12,982 nucleotides of DNA from Oscillospiraceae bacterium (GTDB taxonomy: Bacteria > Bacillota > Clostridia > Oscillospirales > Oscillospiraceae): NCBI GenBank assembly GCA_028708585.1, contig JAQVYO010000035.1, positions 1-12,982 of the forward strand. The letters are read 5' to 3'. Below the pieces are notes generated by a model, which was not told the DNA's origin, did no database searches, and saw only the letters and a list, made by a program, of their open reading frames with translations. Made by a program: the position numbers and the translations under genes. Below, piece after piece: positions 1 to 7,350 of the stretch. The first letter of the stretch is position 1; each line of letters begins with the position of its first letter.

Positions 1-176
1 TAGTATAACATATTTCTCCACAAACAAACAGAGAAAATCGCACAAAATTTGATCCGTCAGCGGAAAAATGCCAGCGGTGTCCCCGCCTTTTTTCGGATCG
101 CCCCATCCATATGAGAGTCCCAAACGCGGAACACGCTGCCCTGCGGCAAAAGAAGCGGCTCGTTTCTTGACAAGGT
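1..176. other. Intergenic DNA downstream of ligD
   Basis: This stretch follows the ligD stop codon on the minus strand. I see no convincing gene, no strong terminator and no RNA gene in it. A short GCGG/CCGC hairpin followed by six T (74-93, plus strand) is too weak to call a terminator. The leftmost bases read TATACT on the minus strand, which could be a -10 box for a gene outside the window, but no good -35 accompanies it. Confidence 0.5.
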
Positions 177-2609
177 TTATTTCAGCTTCTGCCCAGCCTG
201 AAAAAAGCCTTCCCACGGGTCTTTTTCCCGGATGCGCCGGAGGGCCTCCGCCATATCCACGCCATCCGGGGCGACGGTGTCCAGCGCTTCCCATGCAATA
301 GGCATGGATACCCTGGCCCCCGCTCTCGCCCGGACGGAATAGGGCGCGACGCTTGTGGCCCCCCTGCCATTTCGCATCCAGTCGATGAAAATTTTACCCG
401 TCCGCTTGACTTTCCGGGGATTGCTTGTGTAGCGTTCAGGCCACCTTTGCTCCATCACTGGGGAAACTTTTTTTGCAAAATCATGAAACGCGTCCCAGGA
501 TGCAGCCGGCTGAAACGGTACCGCCACATGATAACCCTTCCCTCCGCTGGTTTTCAAATAGGAGGGAAGCGCAAGCTCCGTCAGAACGCTTTTGAGATCC
601 CGAACCCCCCTTCGCACCAGAGCAAGGTCCATTCCTTCATCCGGATCCAAGTCGAACACCATGATATCCGGCTGCTCCAAGGCACCCGCACGGCTGCCCC
701 AAACATGAAACTCCAGCGTTCCCATCTGGGCTTCCGAGATCAGGCCTTTTCCGTTTTCGATATAAAAGTAGGGTTCCGTTTCCCCTTCCGCCCCGGAGAT
801 GGACAGCGGAACAATGGCCCCCCCGCCCGGGCCGGGATGCTTTTTATAAAAACAGGTCCCGGAAATTCCCCCGGGGCAGCGCACAATACTCAGAAGCCTG
901 TCTTGCACATAAGGAAGCATACGCTCGGACACCTGCTCATAATACCGGACCACATCCCCTTTTGTAATGTCCGGGCAGCTAAACATCCTTTTGTCAGGAT
1001 TTGTGATCTTTACGCCTTGAATGATAAGGCCGCCTTCCCGTTCCCCTGTTTTCCGCGGAGAAGATAAAGCCTTTTCCATATCCTTTTCTCCTTCCCGTCT
1101 GATATCCCGGGGGTTTTTATCTTCCCGGATGCCCTGAACGCTTGCCTGTCGTAAAAGCCCGTCCTTGGTCCACTGCGCAAATTGGATTTCCGCAGCCAAT
1201 TCCGGGGCCAGCCAGGTAATCGTTTCATTCGCCCTGGGCTTCGGCGGACACTGAAAGGGGGCGGTTTCCCTCTTGAAATTCCGGAACCGTTCTTCCAGCT
1301 CCATCATACCGCGCTGGCTGAGACCGGAACCGGCGCGGCCCGCATAGCAGAGCGTTTCACCCTCATACACGCCCAGCAGCAACGCGCTGATCCCCTGGGC
1401 TTTTTTATCGGTGCGCGTATATCCCCCGATTACAAATTCCTGCCGTTTCCGGCATTTCAGTTTGATCCAGTCGCCGTTTCTCGCCCCGCTGTAGGGGGAA
1501 TCGGCTTTTTTCCCCACAATGCCCTCCATCCCCGACTGGCAGGCCGCTTGCAGGCACTCTGCTCCGTTTCCCCTTACATGCCGGCTGTAATGGAGGTTTG
1601 GAGGGGCGTCTTTCATCAGAGCTTCCAGCGCCGCTTTCCGCTGTTCCAGAGGATGGTTTCGGAGATCCGTCCCGTCCAGGGCCAGAAGGTCGAAAACGAT
1701 GTAGATCAGGCTTTCCCCTCCGGAGGGACGCGTGTAGTTTTGCAGCGCCTGAAAATCCGTTCTGCCGGACGGGTCGGTCACCGCCAATTCGCCGTCCAGC
1801 ACCATCGCCCTGCCGGCGGCCCAGTTTCGCAGAGAGGAGGCCACCGGTTCAAATTGATTGGTATAATCTTTTCCGTTTCGGCTCCGCAGGAGAACCCTTC
1901 CCCGCTCCATAAAAGAAAGCATGCGGTATCCGTCATATTTCAGTTCAAAAAGCCAATCCGAGCCGCCGGGAATTTCGCTTACCAGCTTAGCAAGCTGCAC
2001 ATCCGCTTGGAAAAAAGGGTTTTCCGCGATTTTTTCATGCTCTCCTCTTTCGATCTCCTCCATGCTGCGCCCGGTTTTGACGCTGACAGTCCATTGGGAA
2101 ATTCCCTCCGACGGCTTGGAAAACGCATCCCTTTCCTTCAGCAAAAGCCAGTTCTCCTTTCCCTCGTCCGCTTTTGGCCGGAGCCGCACCAAGGCCCAGC
2201 GCCCCATCAGCCTTGTTCCCCGCAAACAAAACTTCAGCATGCCTTCCCGCAGCCCCGCCTCCACCGCATTACAAGGCTCCCAAACGCCTTCGTCCCAAAG
2301 CATGACCACCCCGCCGCCATATTCTCCTTTCGGAATCGTCCCCTCAAACGTCCTGTATTCCAGAGGATGATCCTCCACCCGAATGGCAAGCCGCTTGTCC
2401 CGGGTATTGTAGGACGGACCCTTAGGCACCGCCCAGCTCAGCAAAACCCCGTCCCATTCCAGACGCAAATCGTAGTGGCCGGCACGGGCCAAATGATGCT
2501 GAACCGCAAACCGGAAGGCTCCTTCCGGTTTGCCCGCGCCGCCTTCGGGTTCCATCGTCCGTTCAAAATTCCGTTTTTCATGATATGCGCCCAGCTTTGA
2601 TTCCGCCAA
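177..2609 (-). CDS. ligD: Multidomain ATP-dependent DNA ligase D (NHEJ)
   Basis: LigD processes and seals double-strand breaks bound by Ku. The 810-residue product carries all three LigD modules. The 3'-phosphoesterase domain (about 10-160) shows the His-rich signature VQHH..HYDLRLEWDGV (37-55). The ligase domain (about 200-490) has the adenylated lysine in KYDG (K224), EGIVGKK (362-368) and WIKLK (381-385). The primase-like polymerase domain (about 530-800) has the metal-binding DLD (D653, D655), TSGGKGYHV (687-695) and a further acidic residue in FIDW (D743). All key residues expected for activity are visible. The order phosphoesterase-ligase-polymerase is one of several known arrangements. 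The start is TTG at 2607-2609, two bases after the ku stop, with AAAAGGAG (2621-2628) inside ku about 11 bases upstream. The next Met is residue 19, inside the phosphoesterase domain, so the TTG is favoured. It forms an operon with ku. Confidence 0.96.
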   Translation of the reverse strand: MAESKLGAYHEKRNFERTMEPEGGAGKPEGAFRFAVQHHLARAGHYDLRLEWDGVLLSWAVPKGPSYNTRDKRLAIRVEDHPLEYRTFEGTIPKGEYGGGVVMLWDEGVWEPCNAVEAGLREGMLKFCLRGTRLMGRWALVRLRPKADEGKENWLLLKERDAFSKPSEGISQWTVSVKTGRSMEEIERGEHEKIAENPFFQADVQLAKLVSEIPGGSDWLFELKYDGYRMLSFMERGRVLLRSRNGKDYTNQFEPVASSLRNWAAGRAMVLDGELAVTDPSGRTDFQALQNYTRPSGGESLIYIVFDLLALDGTDLRNHPLEQRKAALEALMKDAPPNLHYSRHVRGNGAECLQAACQSGMEGIVGKKADSPYSGARNGDWIKLKCRKRQEFVIGGYTRTDKKAQGISALLLGVYEGETLCYAGRAGSGLSQRGMMELEERFRNFKRETAPFQCPPKPRANETITWLAPELAAEIQFAQWTKDGLLRQASVQGIREDKNPRDIRREGEKDMEKALSSPRKTGEREGGLIIQGVKITNPDKRMFSCPDITKGDVVRYYEQVSERMLPYVQDRLLSIVRCPGGISGTCFYKKHPGPGGGAIVPLSISGAEGETEPYFYIENGKGLISEAQMGTLEFHVWGSRAGALEQPDIMVFDLDPDEGMDLALVRRGVRDLKSVLTELALPSYLKTSGGKGYHVAVPFQPAASWDAFHDFAKKVSPVMEQRWPERYTSNPRKVKRTGKIFIDWMRNGRGATSVAPYSVRARAGARVSMPIAWEALDTVAPDGVDMAEALRRIREKDPWEGFFQAGQKLK

Positions 2610-2611
2610 AC

Positions 2612-3385
2612 CTACGCCGTCTCCTTTTCTCTGTTCGCTTTCTCCACGCTGGCTTTCAGCGCTTCCATCAGGTCAATGACTTTTCCGGCGCTTTCCGGCG
2701 CGGGGGCCGTCACCTCTTTGCCGGAAATTTTGGCTTCGATCAGCGCGCGGAGCCGTTCCTGGTATTCGTCCTTATAATTGGCGGGGGCAAACGGCGTATC
2801 CATAGAGCGGATCAGCAATTTCGCCATATCGAATTCCTGCTGAGAAATCTCCGGCTGCGCATACTGCTTTGGCAGGGCCTTTACATCGCTGGCGTAGAAC
2901 ATAGTGGAAACCAGGATTCCGTCCTCTCGGGGAATGATGGCCATCAGCGTGTCTTTCGTCCCCATGACGGTTTTCCCAATGGCCACCTTCTGCTCCGCCA
3001 TCAGCGCGGATCGGAGCAGCTCAAAAGCCTTTTCTCCGCCCGCTTCCGGGGCCGCGTCATACGTTTTATCATAGTAAACGGGGGAAATCTGGTTCAATTG
3101 GGCAAAGTGCAGGATCTGGATGGATTTATCCTTTTCCGTCTTGATTTTCTCAATTTCCTCATCCGTAACCACCACATATCTGTCCTTATCGTATGCAAAG
3201 CCTTTGACAATATCGTCTGCCGTAACCTCTTTGCCGCAGTGGGCGCAGATTTTCTTGTAGCGGATGCGGCTGTTGTCTTCCTTGTGCAGTTGATTAAAAT
3301 GGATATCATTGTCCTGGGTGGCCGTATACATTGATATGGGAATCGCCACCATGCCGAACGTAATCACCGATTTGCGAGATACCAT
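2612..3385 (-). CDS. ku: DNA end-binding protein Ku
   Basis: Bacterial Ku is a homodimer that encircles broken DNA ends and recruits LigD. The 257-residue product has the typical beginning (MVSRKSVITFGMVAIP) and the conserved FNQLHKED segment (30-37). A CxxC pair (C47, C50) follows in ICAHCGKEV, as in many bacterial Ku proteins. The Ku core runs to about residue 240, and the lysine/glutamate-rich C-terminal tail is short. Length is slightly below the usual 260-300. The ATG at 3385 has an excellent site GGAGGTGG (3393-3400, read on the minus strand) with 7 bases of spacing. It is the first gene of the ku-ligD operon and diverges from the transport operon to its right. No clear promoter was found upstream on the minus strand. 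The tight pairing with ligD makes the assignment very secure. Confidence 0.97.
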   Translation of the reverse strand: MVSRKSVITFGMVAIPISMYTATQDNDIHFNQLHKEDNSRIRYKKICAHCGKEVTADDIVKGFAYDKDRYVVVTDEEIEKIKTEKDKSIQILHFAQLNQISPVYYDKTYDAAPEAGGEKAFELLRSALMAEQKVAIGKTVMGTKDTLMAIIPREDGILVSTMFYASDVKALPKQYAQPEISQQEFDMAKLLIRSMDTPFAPANYKDEYQERLRALIEAKISGKEVTAPAPESAGKVIDLMEALKASVEKANREKETA

Positions 3386-3596
3386 AAAAAAACCACCTCC
3401 AAAGGTAGTGTTTCCAGGCTGCGGGCTTCATATCCGGTTTGATCCCCAGCATGGTTTTTTCCTTTCAGAAATGGCTAGGGAAACAGCCGCAAACCGCATC
3501 GCACTATGGAACCGCCGACGCGAAACAGCAGGCCCCCGCTTAAACGATGACCATTGTCATGATCTGAAACCTGCGGCAAAAATTTGCTCTGCTAAG

Positions 3597-3625
3597 TTGA
3601 CACAGGGACAAAAATCGATTAAAAT
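3597..3625 (+). promoter_or_regulatory. Sigma-A-type promoter of the transport operon
   Basis: TTGACA (3597-3602) and TAAAAT (3620-3625) are separated by exactly 17 bases, which is a near-consensus vegetative promoter. It faces the transport operon. Transcription would start near 3632 and leave a leader of roughly 130 bases before the permease start. The 29-bp palindrome at 3680-3708 lies inside that leader. The rest of the 3386-3763 gap shows only the ku ribosome binding site and a small TGAC/GTCA inverted repeat at 3547-3560. Confidence 0.65.
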
Positions 3626-3679
3626 TGACTTCGGTTATTCGTTGTTTGCCGCAATGGCTTTTTTATTGCCGATTATTAT

Positions 3680-3708
3680 ATCTAAATAAAAATAATTTTC
3701 ATTTAGAT
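3680..3708. promoter_or_regulatory. AT-rich 29-bp palindrome, candidate operator
   Basis: ATCTAAAT (3680-3687) and ATTTAGAT (3701-3708) are perfect inverted copies. The 13 bases between them are also largely self-complementary (AAAA/TTTT around a TAA centre), with one mismatched pair. The element sits about 55 bases upstream of the permease start and downstream of the predicted promoter. Its size and AT-richness fit a dimeric regulator such as a Fur or DtxR family metal sensor, but it does not clearly match either consensus. No regulator gene is adjacent. The call is inference from symmetry and position. Confidence 0.45.
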
Positions 3709-3763
3709 TTATTCTTTTTTCCGCCGCATGCTTTCGCGGGAGTCTGAAGAGGGAGATGTGCAT

Positions 3764-4780
3764 ATGCAGGCGATCAAAAGGCACTATCTGCTGGCGCTGG
3801 CTTTTTTGCTGCTGATCGCGCTTTTTTCCTCGCTGTTCATAGGCCGGTATGCAATTTCACCCCTTGATGTTTCCCGATTGATTCGCGCTCAGCTTACCGG
3901 AATGGATTCCGGGCTCGCTCCCGCGGCGCATACCGCTTTTTTTACCATCCGCCTGCCCCGCATCATCGGAACCGTATTCGTAGGCGGAGGGCTGGCGGCC
4001 GCCGGCGCCGTCTTTCAGGGCGTTTTTAAAAACCCCATGAGTTCCCCCGATATTCTGGGAAGCTCCGCGGGTTCCGGGCTGGGCGCCGCCATTGGGATTT
4101 TGCTGGCTTTTCCCATTGTTCCCGTTCAGATTATGTCGTTTGCAGGCGGTCTTCTCGCCGTTGCCGTCACCTGCGGTATCAGTTATTCCATTGAAAGGCG
4201 GAATGTTTCGCCTCTCACGCTGGTTCTGACCGGCCTTGTGGCCGCCAGCATTTTTAACGCCGGGATTTCCCTGACCAAATATGTTGCCGATCCGTCCAAC
4301 ACACTGCCTGCCATTACCTTTTTTCTCCTTGGCACCTTTTCCAGCGTTGGAACCGGGGCCATTTTGCCGCTTGCCATTCTCATCACGGCGTCTCTGATTC
4401 CCATGCTGCTACTGCGGTGGAAGCTCAGCGTGCTTTCCATGGGCGACGAGGAAGCGCTGACGATGGGCGTCAATTCCGGACTTTTAAGGGGAGTGATGAT
4501 TTTGTGCGCCACCGTCATCACCTCCACAACGGTCTCATTCTGTGGGATCATTGGCTGGGTAGGGCTGGTCGTCCCCCATTTGGCCCGGATGATCGTGGGT
4601 TCCAACTATGTGAAGCTGCTGCCGGCATCCATTTTGCTGGGTGCTTCGTTCACTCTGGTTGTGGACAACATCGCCCGCAGCCTTCTCTCCTTTGAACTGC
4701 CCATCGGCATCCTCACAGCGCTCATGGGCGCTCCTTTTTTCCTGATTCTGCTGAAAAGGGGGAAGCGCGGATGGGCATGA
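3764..4780 (+). CDS. FecCD-family ABC transporter permease
   Basis: This is an inner-membrane permease of the iron-siderophore/cobalamin/heme importer class (FecCD, BtuC-like). The 338-residue protein is almost wholly hydrophobic with multiple membrane segments. It carries the family hallmarks: IRLPR (62-66), a glycine-rich helix leading to FQGVFKNPMSSPDILG (84-99), GIIGWVGLVVPHLAR (261-275), which contains the loop contacting the ATPase, and ELPIGILTALMGAPFF (311-326). The preferred start is ATG 3764, which has GGGAG (3751-3755) 8 bases upstream. An in-frame ATG at 3728 would add 12 polar residues but has no ribosome binding site. Its end overlaps the next gene, an ATPase, by 10 bases. The same fold imports iron chelates, vitamin B12, heme or molybdate, so the substrate cannot be read from this protein. 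Confidence 0.93.
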   Translation: MQAIKRHYLLALAFLLLIALFSSLFIGRYAISPLDVSRLIRAQLTGMDSGLAPAAHTAFFTIRLPRIIGTVFVGGGLAAAGAVFQGVFKNPMSSPDILGSSAGSGLGAAIGILLAFPIVPVQIMSFAGGLLAVAVTCGISYSIERRNVSPLTLVLTGLVAASIFNAGISLTKYVADPSNTLPAITFFLLGTFSSVGTGAILPLAILITASLIPMLLLRWKLSVLSMGDEEALTMGVNSGLLRGVMILCATVITSTTVSFCGIIGWVGLVVPHLARMIVGSNYVKLLPASILLGASFTLVVDNIARSLLSFELPIGILTALMGAPFFLILLKRGKRGWA

Positions 4781-5568
4781 ACCTGCTGAAGGTTGAGGGC
4801 CTTGCCTGCGGGTATCACGGGAAGGCCCTCTTGCGGGATGTCCGCTTTTCCCTGGATCAGGGGCAGATACTCTGCATTCTCGGCCCCAATGGGGTTGGAA
4901 AAACCACGCTGTTCAAAACCATTCTGGGACTCTTGCCGCCCCTTGGCGGTTCTCTTTTCCTTAACGGGTCGCTTGTGTCCTACAGAAGCCGGAAGCGCAC
5001 GCCCAAAGGAATATCGTATGTGCCTCAGGCCCACACCCCGGTTTTCCCATTCACCGTTCTGGACGTTGCGGTGATGGGCCGCACGGCGGAAATGCGCCCC
5101 TTCGCCACGCCGTCCGCGCTGGATTACGAGAGAACCCGGCAGGTACTGGATGGGTTCGGCCTGCTGCACCTGAAAGACAAACTATACACGGAGATCAGCG
5201 GGGGCGAGCGCCAGCTGGTCCTCATCGCCAGAGCGCTGGTCCAAAACCCCCAAATTTTAATCATGGACGAGCCGGCGTCCAGTCTGGACCTGGGGAATCA
5301 GGCAAAGCTGCTTGGCCGGGTGCGGCAGCTGTCCAGGGAGTGCCGATTGGGCGCGATTATGACCTCTCACAACCCCAACCACGCGCTTCAGGTGGCCGAT
5401 CATGTACTGCTCCTCCGGCCCGGGGGGGCGTGCAGCTTTGGGCCGGTCGATGAAATTGTTACGGTGGAAGCCCTCACAGCGGCATATGAAACAAAGCTTG
5501 ATATTTTGCAGGCCCACAAGGAAAACGGGCGCATACAAAAGAGCATTATTCTCCAGATTGAGGAGTGA
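4771..5568 (+). CDS. FepC/BtuD-type ABC transporter ATP-binding protein
   Basis: This is the cytoplasmic ATPase that powers the FecCD permease encoded just upstream. The 265 residues show a complete ABC domain: Walker A GPNGVGKTT (38-46), Q-loop Q86 in YVPQ, signature SGGERQ (143-148), Walker B LIMDEP with D166 and E167, the D-loop SSLD (170-173) and the switch histidine H200. Length and motif spacing are typical of the siderophore/cobalamin importer group. The chosen ATG at 4771 has a GGGGGA-type site (4758-4763) at good distance. A second ATG at 4777 forms an ATGA overlap with the permease stop and is a possible alternative. The gene ends 4 bases before the GTPase gene. The C-terminal 40 residues beyond the core fold are unremarkable. 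Confidence 0.94.
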   Translation: MGMNLLKVEGLACGYHGKALLRDVRFSLDQGQILCILGPNGVGKTTLFKTILGLLPPLGGSLFLNGSLVSYRSRKRTPKGISYVPQAHTPVFPFTVLDVAVMGRTAEMRPFATPSALDYERTRQVLDGFGLLHLKDKLYTEISGGERQLVLIARALVQNPQILIMDEPASSLDLGNQAKLLGRVRQLSRECRLGAIMTSHNPNHALQVADHVLLLRPGGACSFGPVDEIVTVEALTAAYETKLDILQAHKENGRIQKSIILQIEE

Positions 5569-5572
5569 AAAC

Positions 5573-6274
5573 ATGAAATTTATTACGTTTTCAGGGCCGC
5601 CTTCCTGCGGGAAAACCTCTGTGATTCTGCGGCTCGGCGAGGTGTTAAAGGAATCCTTCGGCGTGGTTAAATTCGACTGTTTTACCAGTTTTGACAGCCG
5701 GATTTATGACAAGGCCGGAATTCCAAACCAGACAGGAATCAGCGGCACGCTGTGCCCGGACCATTTTTTCGTCAGCAACATTGACGCATGCCTTAAATGG
5801 GGAGAACGCAACAGGCTCCTCCTGCTGATCAGCGAAAGCGCCGGACTGTGTAACCGCTGTTCTCCCCACATTCAAAATATCCCGGCTGTCTGCGTCATCG
5901 ACGTGCTTTCCGGTGTGGGCGCGCCTCAGAAGATCGGCCCCATGCTCAAACTGGCGGACATTGTTGTCATTACCAAAGGGGATTTGGTCTCCCAGGCCGA
6001 GCGGGAAGTATTCGCGTTACATACCATCCGAGCCAACCCCCGGGCGGAAATCTATGCCGTCAACGGCCTGACCGGGCAGGGCATTTTTGCTTTGGCGGCA
6101 GCCTTGAAAAGGCGATGCGTCCCCGTTGGGGCGGAACCGCTCCGGCTCCGGTTCTCCATGCCCGCCGCCATATGCTCCTACTGCTTTGGGGAAACGCAGG
6201 TGGGAAGCCGCTACAGCACCGGAACCATCAAGCAGATGCGCTTTACCGATCAGGATCAGGGGGAACGCTTATGA
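5573..6274 (+). CDS. HypB/UreG-like SIMIBI-class GTPase, possible metallochaperone
   Basis: The 233-residue product is a P-loop GTPase resembling HypB and UreG, which deliver nickel to hydrogenase and urease. Visible motifs are Walker A GPPSCGKT (8-15), a conserved acidic turn FDCF (34-37), CPDH (61-64) where HypB and UreG carry a metal-binding Cys-His pair, ESAG (88-91) followed by CNRC (93-96), and TKGD (134-137) as the guanine-specificity motif in place of the usual NKxD. A further CSYC pair (201-204) lies in a C-terminal extension. Three cysteine-containing clusters in one small protein suggest metal binding; this is inference. The start at 5573 follows AGGAG (5561-5565) by 7 bases. Upstream in-frame codons back to 5402 lie inside the ATPase gene and are rejected. 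It overlaps the next gene by ATGA. No hydrogenase or urease genes are in the window, so it may serve the transporter itself. Confidence 0.8.
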   Translation: MKFITFSGPPSCGKTSVILRLGEVLKESFGVVKFDCFTSFDSRIYDKAGIPNQTGISGTLCPDHFFVSNIDACLKWGERNRLLLLISESAGLCNRCSPHIQNIPAVCVIDVLSGVGAPQKIGPMLKLADIVVITKGDLVSQAEREVFALHTIRANPRAEIYAVNGLTGQGIFALAAALKRRCVPVGAEPLRLRFSMPAAICSYCFGETQVGSRYSTGTIKQMRFTDQDQGERL

Positions 6275-7350
6275 ACGACCTTCTTCACACACCCTTAGGC
6301 CGGCTTTGGGACAAAAGTCCCTTCGTGGCCGATTTTTTTGCGGAAACAGAGCTTGCCGCACCGGACAAGGCGCTCACCTTTGCAGAATATGTCCAGCGGA
6401 TGGATCAGTTTCAGTTTGCCGACTGCGGCATGAGCGCCGAACAGCTAATGGAATATTTCACCGCCTACATTCAAAGGCTGGAGGCAATCGGCCGGAAAGA
6501 AAACAAAGAAATCAAAAGTCTGACCATCTTGGGCGGGCGCGGCAAATCCGGCTGCCCGGAGCTTTCGGAATTTACCGTCCGGTCCGGTGAAATTGCCTGC
6601 GTTGTGGGACCAACCGGGTCCGGAAAAAGCCGCCTGCTGGAGGACATCGAATATTTGGCGCAGGGCGACACTCCCACCGGCCGCAGAATTCTCCTCAATG
6701 GAAGCGAACCGGAACCTCATATGCGCTGGGCCGCGGAAGACAAACCGGTGGCCCAGCTGTCTCAGAACATGAATTTTATCATGGACCTTTCCGTCCGGGA
6801 TTTTTTGATGCAGCACGCCGAGAGCCGCCTGCTCCCGGAAAACACGCGCCAATCTCTGGTCCAAAACGTCATTGCCTGTGCCAACACGCTGACGGGAGAA
6901 CCCTTTTCGGACGGCGCGCTGATTACAACTCTCTCCGGTGGGCAGTCGCGGGCGCTGATGATCGCGGACACCGCCATACTCAGCGCTTCGCCCATCGTGC
7001 TGATCGACGAAATTGAAAACGCAGGCGTCGACCGTGTGCTGGCTCTGAACATGCTGGTGAAAAAAGACAAGCTTGTCTTTGCAGCTACCCATGATCCGCT
7101 CATCGCCATGGCGGGAACCAAACGCATTGTGCTGAACAACGGAGGTATCCAGCGGGTCATCTCCCCGGAAAAGGCCGAACGGGACAATATTTCCTGCCTG
7201 TCTTCCATCGATCAGAAGCTGATGCGCCTTCGCGCTCTGGTCCGGGCGGGGCGGCAGATCGATTTTAATTTGGAGGAATACTTTTCCCCGCAAAAAACTG
7301 ATATTGAAAATTTTTCAATATATTTCAATGAAAAAGGAGAAGAAAAATGA
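6271..7350 (+). CDS. Atypical stand-alone ABC ATPase with N-terminal helical region
   Basis: The 359-residue product has one ABC-type nucleotide-binding domain: Walker A GPTGSGKS (113-120), a Q-loop candidate LSQN (163-166), signature LSGGQSR (221-227), Walker B VLIDEIEN (243-250, with D246 and E247) and switch H274 in ATHD. About 85 residues precede the domain. They contain a segment (7-63, from TPLGRLWDKSP) that looks helical and faintly resembles DUF1858/ScdA-N type small domains; that resemblance is a guess. About 60 residues follow the ABC core. The sequence is clearly diverged from the FepC-type ATPase two genes upstream, and there is no second permease for it to drive. It may act in the cytoplasm on the GTPase or the binding-protein-like partner. 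The start is ATG 6271, overlapping the GTPase stop (ATGA). An in-frame extension to 6115 lies inside the GTPase gene and is rejected. Confidence 0.82.
   Translation: MNDLLHTPLGRLWDKSPFVADFFAETELAAPDKALTFAEYVQRMDQFQFADCGMSAEQLMEYFTAYIQRLEAIGRKENKEIKSLTILGGRGKSGCPELSEFTVRSGEIACVVGPTGSGKSRLLEDIEYLAQGDTPTGRRILLNGSEPEPHMRWAAEDKPVAQLSQNMNFIMDLSVRDFLMQHAESRLLPENTRQSLVQNVIACANTLTGEPFSDGALITTLSGGQSRALMIADTAILSASPIVLIDEIENAGVDRVLALNMLVKKDKLVFAATHDPLIAMAGTKRIVLNNGGIQRVISPEKAERDNISCLSSIDQKLMRLRALVRAGRQIDFNLEEYFSPQKTDIENFSIYFNEKGEEK

Noticed and set aside
74..93. Short GC hairpin followed by six T on the plus strand
   Set aside because: The stem is only four base pairs and no plus-strand gene precedes it in the window.
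447..1067. Plus-strand frame of 206 codons opposite the LigD polymerase domain
   Set aside because: Antisense shadow of conserved coding sequence; no motifs.
1182..2600. Long plus-strand open frame of 472 codons opposite ligD
   Set aside because: It lies antisense to a clearly conserved ligD, has no ribosome binding site that I can see and reads as low-complexity Arg/Pro/Phe-rich sequence with no recognisable domain.
3306..3452. 48-codon minus-strand frame with GAAAGGA upstream, overlapping the start of ku
   Set aside because: It overlaps ku by 80 bases out of frame, and ku has its own stronger site. A leader peptide is possible but unsupported.
6445..7293. Minus-strand frame of 282 codons opposite the second ATPase
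   Set aside because: The plus-strand frame carries every ABC motif in order; this one has no domain and no start signals.
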